A DNA stretch of 64,000 nt. Source: Kutzneria viridogrisea. Its GTDB lineage: Bacteria; Actinomycetota; Actinomycetes; Mycobacteriales; Pseudonocardiaceae. Position numbers and translations under genes: made by a program. The stretch covers positions 496,001 through 560,000 of the forward strand of contig JACJID010000004.1 in assembly GCA_014138725.1 (NCBI GenBank), given 5' to 3'. This document shows positions 34,841-43,315 of the stretch, in pieces (within the stretch, counting starts at the first letter, position 1; each line of letters opens with the position of its first letter). Under the pieces are notes generated by a model, which made no database searches, was not told where the DNA came from, and saw nothing but the letters and a program-made list of their open reading frames with translations.

Positions 34841-34854
34841 GAAAGGCTTTTCTA
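34841..34854. promoter_or_regulatory. Imperfect palindrome AGAAAGGCTTTTCT, candidate LacI operator
   Basis: A near-symmetric AGAAA/TTTCT repeat centred on GC, directly downstream of the predicted promoter. The position fits repression by the LacI-family regulator encoded as the last gene of the operon. Inferred from symmetry and position only. Confidence 0.4.
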
Positions 34855-34872
34855 CACCCCCTGGGAGAGGCC

Positions 34873-36024
34873 GTGACACGCAGGACCGTGGGCATCGCCA
34901 TGAACGGCGTCACCGGCCGGATGGGACACCGCCAGCACCTGCTCCGCTCCGTTCTCGCGCTGCGCGAGCAGGGCGGCATCCCGTTGGGAGACGGCACGGC
35001 GGTCCTGCCCGAACCCGTGCTGGTCGGTCGGTCGGAGCACAAACTGCGCCACCTGGCCGAGCAGCACGGCATCGCGCGCTGGACCACCCGGCTGGACGAG
35101 GCCCTGAACGAGCCCGACGTGCAGGTGTACTTCGACGCGCAGGTGACCCCCGCCCGCTACGACGCCGTGGTCGCCGCGATCAAGGCGGGCAAGCACGTCT
35201 ACTGCGAGAAGCCCACCGCGAACAGCCTGCCCGAGGCGCTGGAACTGGCCAGGATGGCCGCCGAGCGGGGCGTGAAGACCGGCGTGGTGCAGGACAAGCT
35301 GTTCCTGCCGGGGCTGCGCAAGCTCAAGCGGCTGCTGGACGGTGGCTTCTTCGGCCGGGTGCTCTCGGTGCGCGGGGAGTTCGGCTACTGGGTGTTCGAG
35401 GGCGACTGGCAGCCCGCGCAGCGCCCGTCCTGGAACTACCGGGCGCAGGACGGCGGCGGCATCGTGCTGGACATGTTCTGCCACTGGCAGTACGTGCTGC
35501 GCGAGCTGTTCGGTCCGATCAGGACGGTGCAGGCGGTGACGGCCACGCACATCCCCGAGCGGGTGGACGAGCAGGGCCGCACCTACCCCGCCACCGCCGA
35601 CGACGCCGCGTACGGGATCTTCGAACTGGACGGCGGGGTCGTCGCGCAGATCAACTCCTCCTGGGCAACCCGGGTGAACCGGGACGAGCTGGTGGAGTTC
35701 CAGGTGGACGGCACCGAGGGCAGCGCCGTCGCCGGGCTGCGGCGCTGCCGGGTGCAACACCGCTCCGTGACGCCGAAACCGGTGTGGGACCCGGACGTTC
35801 CCTCCACTGTGGACTTTCGCGCGCAGTGGCAGGAGGTGCCCGACAACCACGAGTTCGACAACGGGTTCAAGCACCAGTGGGAGCTGTTCCTGCGGCACGT
35901 CGTGCTGGACGAGCCCTGGCACTGGGACCTGCTCGCCGGGGCCCGCGGTGTGCAACTGGCCGAGCTGGGGCTGCGCTCGGCCGCCGAGGGCCGTCGGCTG
36001 GCGGTCCCGGAGCTGCGGCTGTGA
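34873..36024 (+). CDS. Gfo/Idh/MocA-family oxidoreductase
   Basis: 383 residues. The N-terminus MTRRTVGIAMNGVTGRMGHRQHL is a nucleotide-binding strand-loop-helix, and the family motif AGKHVYCEKPTANS carries the conserved EKP lysine. The C-terminal domain has FGYWVFEGDWQPAQRPSWNYR and GGGIVLDMFCHWQYVLREL, with the His of the usual catalytic region. It likely oxidises a sugar, polyol or derived acid with NAD(P). First gene of a four-gene operon whose members overlap or nearly touch. Confidence 0.88.
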   Translation: MTRRTVGIAMNGVTGRMGHRQHLLRSVLALREQGGIPLGDGTAVLPEPVLVGRSEHKLRHLAEQHGIARWTTRLDEALNEPDVQVYFDAQVTPARYDAVVAAIKAGKHVYCEKPTANSLPEALELARMAAERGVKTGVVQDKLFLPGLRKLKRLLDGGFFGRVLSVRGEFGYWVFEGDWQPAQRPSWNYRAQDGGGIVLDMFCHWQYVLRELFGPIRTVQAVTATHIPERVDEQGRTYPATADDAAYGIFELDGGVVAQINSSWATRVNRDELVEFQVDGTEGSAVAGLRRCRVQHRSVTPKPVWDPDVPSTVDFRAQWQEVPDNHEFDNGFKHQWELFLRHVVLDEPWHWDLLAGARGVQLAELGLRSAAEGRRLAVPELRL

Positions 36025-37028
36025 ACCGGGTCGTGTTCGCCGCGGCCCACGTGGCCGCGCACTCGCACACCGCCGTGGACTGGGAGAACACGTTGCGGTT
36101 CCGGCACTACCTGTGGTCGCTGGGGCTCGGCGTCGCGGAGGCGATGGACACCGCGCAGCGCGGCATGGGCCTGGACTGGGTGGGTGCCGCCGAGCTGATC
36201 CACCGCAGCGCCAAGGAAGCTGCCTCGGTGGGCGGGCGCATCGCGTGCGGGGTCGGCACCGACCAGCTCCACGCCGCCGACTCGGTGCAGACCGTGCTCG
36301 ACGCGTACCGCGAGCAGCTCGACGTGGTGGAAGACGTTGGCGCGCAACCGGTCCTGATGGCCAGCAGGCAGCTCGCCGGGCTGGCCGCCCGCGCCGAGGA
36401 CTACCACCACGTGTACGGCACGCTGCTGGGCCAGGTCAGCAGGCCCGCGATCCTGCACTGGCTCGGGCCGATGTTCGACCCCGCGCTGAGCGGCTACTGG
36501 GGCAGCACCGACCTGGACGCGGCGACCGCGGTGTTCCTGGACGTGGTGCGGGCCAACGCCGATCGCGTGGACGGGGTGAAGATCTCGCTGCTGGACGCGG
36601 ACCGCGAGGTGGCGCTGCGGCGTGCCCTGCCGGCGGGCGTGCGCTGCTACACCGGTGACGACTTCCACTACCCGGAGCTGATCGCGGGCGACGAGCACGG
36701 GTACAGCGACGCGCTGCTCGGCGTGTTCGACCCGCTGGCGGCCGTGGCGGCCAGGGCGCTGACCGCGAGCAGCGCCGCGGAGTTCCGACAGGTCCTGGAC
36801 CCGACCGTGGAGCTGGCCCGGCACGTGTTCGAGGCGCCGACCCGGTACTACAAGACCGGGGTGGTGTTCCTGGCCTGGCTGGCCGGGCACCAGGACCGCT
36901 TCGTGTTGCTGGAAGGCCTGGAGCGGGCCCGCACCCGCGAGCACCTGTTGCGCTGCCACGAACTGGCCGAGCAACTGGACCTGTTCGACGACCCGGACCT
37001 GGCCGCGGCGCGGGCGCGGACGCTGTGA
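36021..37028 (+). CDS. DUF993 family protein (dihydrodipicolinate synthase/aldolase-like)
   Basis: 335 residues. Starts VNRVVFAAAHVAAHSHTAVDWENTLRFRHYLWSLGLGVAEAMDTAQRGMGLDW, diagnostic for DUF993. A barrel-type pattern follows, with PAILHWLGPMFDPALSGYWGS and VDGVKISLLDADREVALR; the Lys in VDGVKIS is at the Schiff-base position expected for this aldolase fold. GTG 36021 overlaps the upstream stop; the stop overlaps the next start. A lyase step on a keto-sugar acid is plausible but unproven. Confidence 0.85.
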   Translation: MNRVVFAAAHVAAHSHTAVDWENTLRFRHYLWSLGLGVAEAMDTAQRGMGLDWVGAAELIHRSAKEAASVGGRIACGVGTDQLHAADSVQTVLDAYREQLDVVEDVGAQPVLMASRQLAGLAARAEDYHHVYGTLLGQVSRPAILHWLGPMFDPALSGYWGSTDLDAATAVFLDVVRANADRVDGVKISLLDADREVALRRALPAGVRCYTGDDFHYPELIAGDEHGYSDALLGVFDPLAAVAARALTASSAAEFRQVLDPTVELARHVFEAPTRYYKTGVVFLAWLAGHQDRFVLLEGLERARTREHLLRCHELAEQLDLFDDPDLAAARARTL

Positions 37029-37873
37029 ACCGGCTCAGCGTCAACCAGCAGACGATCCGCCAGTGGTCGTTGGCGGAACTGGTTGCCGGCTGTTCGGACG
37101 CCGGAGTGGCCAATGTGGGTCTGTGGCGCGAACCCGTCACCGAGCACGGCCTGGCGAGGACCGCGAGGCTCGTGCGGTCGGCGGGCCTGTCGGTGACGAG
37201 CCTGTGCCGGGGCGGCTTCTTCACCGCCGCCGAGCCGGCCGCGCGGACCGCCGCGCTGGCGGACAACCGGGCCGCGATCGAGCAGGCCGCCGAGCTGGGC
37301 GCCCCGGTGCTGGTGCTGGTCAGCGGTGGTCTGGCGGACCGCCCGCACGACCTGGCCGGGGCACGACTGCGGGTGGCCGAGGCGCTGGCCGAGCTCGGGC
37401 CGTACGCGGGCGAGCGGGGCGTGCGGCTGGCGGTCGAGCCGCTGCACCCGATGTTCTGCTCGGACCGCTGCGTGGTGAACACCCTGCGGCAGGCCCGCGA
37501 ACTGGTCGCGCCGCTGCCCGCCGAGCAGGTCGGCGTCGTGGTGGACACCTACCACTGCTGGTGGGACCCCCAGGTGTACGAGGAGATCGCCCTGCTGGGC
37601 GCGGCGGGCCGCATCGCGCTGTTCCAGGCCGCGGACTGGGTGACTCCGCTGCCCGAGGGCGTGCTGGTGGGGCGCGGGCAACTCGGCGACGGGCACGTGC
37701 CGCTGCGCGAGCTGCTGGCCGCGACCGACGCGGCGGGCTACCGCGGCCCGGTCGAGGTGGAGATCTTCAGCGAGGACCTGTGGCGCCGCCCGGGGGGTGA
37801 GGTTCTCCGCGAGCTGCTCGGCCGATACCGTGACCACCTGCTGGAAAGGCCGGAAAGGGATGGAACGGGGTAG
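37025..37873 (+). CDS. Sugar phosphate isomerase/epimerase-like TIM-barrel protein
   Basis: 282 residues of the AP-endonuclease-2 type barrel. Metal-site motifs: RLAVEPLHPMFCSDRC (Glu), VGVVVDTYHCWWDP (Asp and His), and YRGPVEVEIFSEDLW (Glu). It would isomerise or epimerise a keto-sugar intermediate of the same pathway as its operon partners. GTG 37025 overlaps the DUF993 stop by 4 bases; the LacI gene starts 3 bases after its stop. Confidence 0.85.
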   Translation: MNRLSVNQQTIRQWSLAELVAGCSDAGVANVGLWREPVTEHGLARTARLVRSAGLSVTSLCRGGFFTAAEPAARTAALADNRAAIEQAAELGAPVLVLVSGGLADRPHDLAGARLRVAEALAELGPYAGERGVRLAVEPLHPMFCSDRCVVNTLRQARELVAPLPAEQVGVVVDTYHCWWDPQVYEEIALLGAAGRIALFQAADWVTPLPEGVLVGRGQLGDGHVPLRELLAATDAAGYRGPVEVEIFSEDLWRRPGGEVLRELLGRYRDHLLERPERDGTG

Positions 37874-37876
37874 TCG

Positions 37877-38896
37877 ATGCCGGTGACGCTGGTCGAGGTA
37901 GCCGCACGGGCCGGGGTGTCGCCCGCGACGGTGTCCCGCGTGCTCAACGGCAACTATCCGGTGGCCGAGGCCACCCGGCAGCGCGTGGAGCAGGCGGTCC
38001 GCGAGCTGGACTACGTTGTCAACGCGCACGCCCGCGCCCTGTTGCACTCCACGAGCGGCATCGTGGGCGTGGTGCTCAACGACGCGGCCGACCCGTTCTT
38101 CGCGGGCATCGCGCGCGGCATCCAGACCGCGGCCGCGGGCACCCGGCGGCTGTCGATCATCTGCAACTCCGAGGGTGAGCCCAGCCAGGAGTTCGCCTTC
38201 CTCGATCTGCTGCGCGGGCACCGGGCCGATGCCGTGGTGCTGGTCGGCGCGGCCCCGGAGGACGAGGAGTTCCGCACCGAGTCCGCCGCGCGCGCCAAGG
38301 GCCTGCAGACCAACGGCACGCGGCTGGTGCTGTGCGGTCGGCCCGCGCCCAGTCCGTCCGCACCCGGTGACGTGGTCGCCATCGACAACGAGGGCGGGGC
38401 GCGGGCGATCACCCAGCACCTGCTCGACCTGGGCCACCGGGAGATCGCCTACCTGACCGGTCCCGCGGGCCGGACCACGACCACCGCGCGGTTCGTCGGG
38501 TTCCGCACCGCGCTGGAGCAGGCCGGGGTTCCACTGGACCAGGGCCTGGTGCTCGGCGGGGACTTCAGCCGCCGGTCCGGGCAGCTGGCCGTGCAGAACC
38601 TGCTCGCCGCGGGCAAGCGGTTCACCGCCGTGGCCGCCGCCAACGACCTGATGGCCGCCGGTGCGGTCAGCGCCCTGCGCGAGGCCGGGCTGCGGGTGCC
38701 GCAGGACGTGTCGGTGGTCGGCTACGACGACCTGCCCACCGCCGTGGACGTGTGGCCCGCGCTGACCACCGTGCACGTGCCGCTGGAGGAGATCGGGCGG
38801 CTCGCCGTGGAGCTGGCCTTCGGCGGTTCGGGCATGCAGACCACCGTCACCGCCCCGACCCACCTCGTCGTGCGCGACTCCACCGCCGCGCGCTGA
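37877..38896 (+). CDS. LacI-family transcriptional regulator (operon repressor)
   Basis: 339 residues. LacI helix-turn-helix: TLVEVAARAGVSPATVSRVLNGNYPVAEATRQRV, followed by the hinge YVVNAHARALLHSTSGIVGVVL. The periplasmic-binding-protein-like core ends AFGGSGMQTTVTAPTHLVVRDSTAAR. As last gene of the operon it most likely represses the operon promoter at 34804-34832 when no inducer is present. No sugar transporter lies nearby, so the inducer cannot be guessed. Confidence 0.9.
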   Translation: MPVTLVEVAARAGVSPATVSRVLNGNYPVAEATRQRVEQAVRELDYVVNAHARALLHSTSGIVGVVLNDAADPFFAGIARGIQTAAAGTRRLSIICNSEGEPSQEFAFLDLLRGHRADAVVLVGAAPEDEEFRTESAARAKGLQTNGTRLVLCGRPAPSPSAPGDVVAIDNEGGARAITQHLLDLGHREIAYLTGPAGRTTTTARFVGFRTALEQAGVPLDQGLVLGGDFSRRSGQLAVQNLLAAGKRFTAVAAANDLMAAGAVSALREAGLRVPQDVSVVGYDDLPTAVDVWPALTTVHVPLEEIGRLAVELAFGGSGMQTTVTAPTHLVVRDSTAAR

Positions 38897-38905
38897 CCCC
38901 TCAGC

Positions 38906-39040
38906 GAGTCCCGGCCACAGGCGCGCGAGTCCCGGCCGTCACGCACACCGCCGTGCGCCAAAACGGGACTCGTGTGCGCCAGCGCGGGACTCGCGCAACT
39001 CAGAGCGGGACTCGCGCAACTCAGAGCGGGACTCGGCGTG
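38906..39040. repeat. Repeat array R3: two A units then four inverted A units
   Basis: Plus-strand A units (GAGTCCCGG) begin at 38906 and 38927. Minus-strand A units (GGGACTC on plus) begin at 38965, 38986, 39007 and 39028, each exactly 21 bases apart. Two of these have identical 21-base units ending in the CAACTCAGAGC segment. The array is thus a divided inverted repeat and could fold into a large hairpin. It lies between the convergent LacI and LtrA genes. Confidence 0.85.
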
Positions 39041-39043
39041 GGG

Positions 39044-40189
39044 TCAGCGGCCCAGGGCGCTGCTGGCGGCCACCAGCGCGGCGAGCACCAGGCCGGTCGC
39101 GGGCACGGCCCAGCCGGTGAACGGGGTGAGCAGCACCAGTGGCACGGCCACCAGGTAGGCGGCGTTCATCAGCGGGGTCGAACAGGGCCGCACGTGCAGG
39201 GCCCACACCCCGGCCAGGTAGACCGCCACCGGCAGGGCGACGACCATGCCCGCGGCGAAACCGGACAGGTGCGCCTCGTGGGTCTGGTAGGCCAGGGCCA
39301 CCTCGATGCCCGCGCCAACGGCCGCGGCCGAACCGAAGACGACCAGGTGGCTGTAGCCCCAGATGATCGAGGTGCGCAGGGTCGTCAGCAGGTGGTGGGC
39401 GGGCCGCTCGAAGTAGATCCACCACATCGAGAACACGATCAGCAGCCCGCCACCGGCCAGCACCAGCACCTCGGGCCCACCGTGCCCGGAGGCCAGCGCG
39501 GACTGGGTCGCGGTGGTCGCCGCGAGCACCGACTCACCCAGCACGATCAGGGTGAACAGCCCGTAGCGCTCGGCGATGTGGTGCGGGTGCCAGGTGGTCG
39601 GCGCGGCCCGCTCGGCCCAGATCGGCACCGACACCTCGGCGATGGCGAACACCACGAAGGCCACCGGCGCCCAGCTCACGGGCAGCACCAGCCACAGCAC
39701 CCACAGGAGCTGCACGGCCACGATGCCCCCGGCGTAGCGCAGCGCGCACCGCCTGCGCGGACCGTCGGCCCGTGCCGCGCGCAGCCACTGGCTGACCATC
39801 GCCAGCCGCATCACCAGGTAGCCGACCACCGCGATGCCGAAGTCGCCCTCGTCGAAGGCGCGCGGCACGCCCGCGGCGAAGATCAGCACACCGGCGATCT
39901 GCACCAGGGTGGTCAGCCGGTACACCCCGTCGTCGGTGTCGTAGGCCGAGGCGAACCAGGTGAAGTTCATCCACGCCCACCAGATGGCGAAGAACACCAT
40001 GGCGTAGCGCAGCAGGGCCAGCCCGAAGTGAGCCTCGGCCAACATGTGGTGCAGGCTGGACGCTGCCAACGAGACGGCGACCACGAAGCACAGGTCGAAG
40101 AACAGCTCCAACGGGGTCGCGACCCGGTGTTGCTCGTCCATGGACCGCGCGGACATGGGCCGGTACCAGGGCCTGGCGAAGCTCTTCAC
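39044..40189 (-). CDS. Low temperature requirement protein A (LtrA) family membrane protein
   Basis: 381 residues with about 10-12 membrane helices. Family motifs: TPLELFFDLCFVVAVSLAA, HHIAERYGLFTLIVLGESVLAATTA and YSHLVVFGSAAAVGAGIEVAL. The family role is uncertain; the name comes from a Listeria cold-sensitive mutant. The GTG at 40189 is used; an ATG 11 codons in (MSARSMDEQHRV) is also possible. The stop lies only 4 bases beyond repeat array R3. Confidence 0.85.
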   Translation of the reverse strand: MKSFARPWYRPMSARSMDEQHRVATPLELFFDLCFVVAVSLAASSLHHMLAEAHFGLALLRYAMVFFAIWWAWMNFTWFASAYDTDDGVYRLTTLVQIAGVLIFAAGVPRAFDEGDFGIAVVGYLVMRLAMVSQWLRAARADGPRRRCALRYAGGIVAVQLLWVLWLVLPVSWAPVAFVVFAIAEVSVPIWAERAAPTTWHPHHIAERYGLFTLIVLGESVLAATTATQSALASGHGGPEVLVLAGGGLLIVFSMWWIYFERPAHHLLTTLRTSIIWGYSHLVVFGSAAAVGAGIEVALAYQTHEAHLSGFAAGMVVALPVAVYLAGVWALHVRPCSTPLMNAAYLVAVPLVLLTPFTGWAVPATGLVLAALVAASSALGR

Positions 40190-40253
40190 GCAGGCACCCT
40201 AGCCAAGCACCGGTCCCCCGGCCCGGTCGCCGCTCACCCGTGCGGGGGAAGTC

Positions 40254-40550
40254 CTACTCGATCTCCCGTGCGATGCGCCGGTCGATCTCCGCCTCGTCCG
40301 GACACGGGTTGCCGTCCACCGGGCAGCGCAGCTCGGAGCCGCTCAACCAGTCGGGGCGCATGGCCGCGGCCTCCTCCATGCACATCGCGCAGACCTCCCG
40401 CGCGGCCGGGTTGATCTCCAGCCCCTCCTCGCCGCAGAACGTCCTGCGCCAGGACACGTCGCGGCAGCACACCAGGTGCGTGATCTCCTCGGGCCGGGCG
40501 ACAAGCCGGTACCTCGCCTCGGTCCGCTGCTCCTGCCTGGTCTCGTTCAC
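40254..40550 (-). CDS. Small Cys-rich hypothetical protein
   Basis: 98 residues with eight cysteines in clusters: HLVCCRDVSWRRTFCG, VCAMCMEE and LRCPVDGNPC. This pattern suggests a metal-binding, zinc-ribbon-like protein; no known family was recognised. GTG 40550 has GGGGAGGACT directly before it and overlaps the acyl-CoA dehydrogenase stop by 4 bases, so it is translated from the same message. Confidence 0.65.
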   Translation of the reverse strand: MNETRQEQRTEARYRLVARPEEITHLVCCRDVSWRRTFCGEEGLEINPAAREVCAMCMEEAAAMRPDWLSGSELRCPVDGNPCPDEAEIDRRIAREIE

Positions 40551-41698
40551 AGTCCTCCCCTGGCCACCAGCTGACGGGCGATCACCGAGCGCTGGATCTC
40601 GTTGGTGCCCTCGCCGACGATCATCAGCGGGGCGTCGCGGAAGTAGCGCTCCACGTCGAACTCGGTGGAGTAGCCGTGTCCGCCGTGCACCCGGATCGCG
40701 TCCAGCGCGATCTGCACCGCGGCCTCGGAGGCGAACAGCTTGGCCATGCCCGCCTCCAGGTCGGCACGCCGCCCGCTGTCGTAGGTCCGGGCGGCGTGCA
40801 GCACCAACTGGCGCGCCGCGGTCAGCTTGGTCGCCATGTCGGCGAGCAGGTTGCCCACCGACTGGTGCTGCCAGATCGGCTTGCCGAAGCTCTCCCGCTG
40901 CTGGGCGTAGCGCAGGGCGTCCTCGAAGGCGGCCCGCCCGACGCCGACCGCCCGCGCGGCCACCTGGATGCGGCCGATCTCCAGCCCGGACATCATCTGC
41001 GCGAACCCCGCGCCCTCCCGGTCGCCGAGCAGGGCCTCGGCGGGCACCCGGTAGTCGGTGAAGGACAGCTCGCAGCTCTCCACACCCCGGTAGCCCAGCT
41101 TGGGCAGGTCGCGGGACACGGTCAGGCCCGGGCCGTGCTCCACCAGCAGCACGCTGATTCCGGTGTGCGCGGGCTCGGCGCGCGGGTCGGTGCGGCACAG
41201 CAGCGCGATCAGCCCCGCGCGGCGCGCGTTGGTGATCCAGGTCTTCGTGCCGTTGACCAGGTAGCCCTGCCCGTCCCGGACCGCCGTGGTGCGCAGCGCC
41301 TGGAGGTCCGAGCCGCCGTCGGGCTCGGTCAGCGCCATGGCGGCCCGCAGCTCGCCGGTGGCCATCCGGGGCAGGTAGCGCTCCCGTTGCCGCTCGGTGC
41401 CGAACCGGCCGATGAGTGTGGCCACCACGGTGTGCCCGCCCATGGCTCCGGCCAGGCTCATCCAGCCGCGGGCCAGTTCCTCGGTGACCAGCGCGAAGCA
41501 GGGCGCCGACACCGGCACGCCGCCGTAGCGCTCCGCGATGGCCAGCCCGTACACCCCGAGCTGCTTCATGCGCTCGATCAGCGCCTCGGGGTAGCTGTCC
41601 GCGTGCTCCAACTCCCTGGCCACCGGCTGGACCTCGCGCCGCACGAAGTCCGCCACCGTGTCCAGGACCGCCTGCTCCTCGGTGCCGAGTTCGTGCAC
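40547..41698 (-). CDS. Acyl-CoA dehydrogenase
   Basis: 383 residues with the standard order of motifs: AMALTEPDGGSDLQALRTTAV, NGTKTWITNARRAGLIALLCRT, QQRESFGKPIWQHQSVGNLLADM, the catalytic-Glu region DAIRVHGGHGYSTEFDVERYFRDA, and MIVGEGTNEIQRSVIARQL. It introduces a double bond into an acyl-CoA; short-chain or branched substrates are likely from the overall likeness, but not certain. No KstR box lies upstream. GTG at 41698. Confidence 0.9.
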   Translation of the reverse strand: MHELGTEEQAVLDTVADFVRREVQPVARELEHADSYPEALIERMKQLGVYGLAIAERYGGVPVSAPCFALVTEELARGWMSLAGAMGGHTVVATLIGRFGTERQRERYLPRMATGELRAAMALTEPDGGSDLQALRTTAVRDGQGYLVNGTKTWITNARRAGLIALLCRTDPRAEPAHTGISVLLVEHGPGLTVSRDLPKLGYRGVESCELSFTDYRVPAEALLGDREGAGFAQMMSGLEIGRIQVAARAVGVGRAAFEDALRYAQQRESFGKPIWQHQSVGNLLADMATKLTAARQLVLHAARTYDSGRRADLEAGMAKLFASEAAVQIALDAIRVHGGHGYSTEFDVERYFRDAPLMIVGEGTNEIQRSVIARQLVARGGL

Positions 41699-41711
41699 CG
41701 ACGGCCCCCCT

Positions 41712-42116
41712 TCAGTTGTCGGCCAGCACCTTCACCAACCGCCGCACCCCCTCCCGCCAGTGTGCCCCCTGCTCCCCCTCCGACCACAGCTCCGCCAGCT
41801 CGGACTCGGCGGCCAGCACCCGCCGCAGGGCCCGCACCGCCAGCGGGCGCAGGTCCACCGGCAGGTCGGGCAGCGGCTCCTTGGGCCCGTAGATCGGGTC
41901 GGCCGGGTCACCCTGCGGGCACTGCGCGGCCACCAGCGCCGCGGCCGCCACCGCCCGCGCACCCTCGTCCCCGTCCAGGTGCTCCCGCTCCCCCGCCGCC
42001 GAGGACAGCGTCTCGCGCACGGCCTCGACCCGGTCGTCGGGGCCCAGCTCGTCCAGGTCCCCGCTGAAGTCGGCCGCCGCGTCGTTGTCGAACGCCCCGG
42101 TGTCCCACGCGCCCAC
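41712..42116 (-). CDS. DUF4259 domain protein
   Basis: 134 residues. Start VGAWDTGAFDNDAAADFSGDLDEL matches the common DUF4259 opening (MGAWGTGPFDNDDAADF). The GTG at 42116 is preferred over the one six codons upstream because AAGGAG stands 5 bases before it. Cytoplasmic, acidic, function unknown. It ends 13 bases before the acyl-CoA dehydrogenase start and may lie in the same transcript. Confidence 0.75.
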   Translation of the reverse strand: MGAWDTGAFDNDAAADFSGDLDELGPDDRVEAVRETLSSAAGEREHLDGDEGARAVAAAALVAAQCPQGDPADPIYGPKEPLPDLPVDLRPLAVRALRRVLAAESELAELWSEGEQGAHWREGVRRLVKVLADN

Positions 42117-42229
42117 TCGTGCTCCTTCCACCACGTGTCGACATCATGGCAGCGGGCACCGACAAGATCACCCGCACGCGGCGGGCGTCACCGCGACGGC
42201 CGACCCTCGTTCTCCCCAGTGGAGCCGAG

Positions 42230-43315
42230 ATGGTCGATCACCTCATCCCCGCGCCCTACGTCGGCGCGATCACCAGGGGCGCGGTGCACGGCGGGCTGGA
42301 ACTGGGGCCGCTGCTGCGCCGCGCGGGCGTGCCCGCCGACCCCGAGTCGGGGTTGAGCGCCGCTCAGGTCAGTGAGCTGGTGCTGGAACTGCGGCGGGTC
42401 ACCGGCGACGAGTTCCTCGGCCTGCTGCCCGCGCGCGGCGCACCCGGCGCGTTCGGGCGGATGTGCGTGCAGGCGCTGCGCGAACAGGACCTCGGCCGGG
42501 CACTGCACCGGGCCTTCGCCCGTAGCGAGGTCTTCCCCACCAGGGCGGTGCAGTGCGTGAGCGGGGACCACGTCACCTCGGTGTCGATCCGGGCGGGCGC
42601 GGTGCCGGACCCCGGCAACTTCGTAGCCGGGATCGTGCTGCTCGTCTGGCACCGCACCGCGTGCTGGGCGGTGGACCGGTACATCCCGTTGCGGCGCATC
42701 ACCTTCCCTGGTGAGGCACCGCCGGGCAGCGGGGCGCTGTTCGGCTGCCCGGTGACGACCGGCCCCGAGGCGAGCGCCCAGTTCCCCGCGCACTACCTGC
42801 GCTGCCCGGTCCGCCGCGGCGGCACCGACCTGCGCGCGTTCCTGCACAGGGCGCCGCTGGTCTTCCTGGACCGGCCCGACCTCGGCGGCGCGATCAGCGC
42901 CCGGGTGCGGCACGCCCTGGCCCGTGGACTGCGCCGGGGCGTGCCGAGCCTGGAACAGGTGGCCACGCGGCTGGCGATGAGCGTGGCCACCCTGCGCCGC
43001 AGGCTGAGCGAGGACGGCGTGTCCTTCCGCGCGCTGCGTGAGGAGGTGCTGCGCGAGGAGGCCGTGGCCAGCCTGCGCGAGGGCCGCGAGCCGGTGCACG
43101 AACTGGCGCGGCGGCTGGGCTTCTCCGAGAGCAGCGCGTTCCGGCGTGCGTTCAAGCGCTGGACGGGGCTGTCCCCCGGCCAGGCTCAGACCTTGGCCGG
43201 GGCCAGTTCCTCGTTGTCCACACTGGGGATCTCCCTGCCGCGCAGCGAGGCCCCGTTGGTCTCCGGCACGAACCACAGCGCCACCGCGCCGACCACGCAG
43301 GCGCCCATCATGTAG
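42230..43315 (+). CDS. AraC-family transcriptional regulator
   Basis: 361 residues. N-terminal arabinose-binding-like region of the AraC/OruR type (LELGPLLRRAGVPADPESGLS, then ALHRAFARSEVF). The C-terminal helix-turn-helix pair is PSLEQVATRLAMSVATLRRRL and VHELARRLGFSESSAFRRAFKRWTGLSP. ATG 42230 was chosen because the family start MVDHLIPAPYVGAI follows and GGAG is upstream. The reading frame runs about 38 residues past the usual end and overlaps the convergent transporter gene by 130 bases. Confidence 0.82.
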   Translation: MVDHLIPAPYVGAITRGAVHGGLELGPLLRRAGVPADPESGLSAAQVSELVLELRRVTGDEFLGLLPARGAPGAFGRMCVQALREQDLGRALHRAFARSEVFPTRAVQCVSGDHVTSVSIRAGAVPDPGNFVAGIVLLVWHRTACWAVDRYIPLRRITFPGEAPPGSGALFGCPVTTGPEASAQFPAHYLRCPVRRGGTDLRAFLHRAPLVFLDRPDLGGAISARVRHALARGLRRGVPSLEQVATRLAMSVATLRRRLSEDGVSFRALREEVLREEAVASLREGREPVHELARRLGFSESSAFRRAFKRWTGLSPGQAQTLAGASSSLSTLGISLPRSEAPLVSGTNHSATAPTTQAPIM

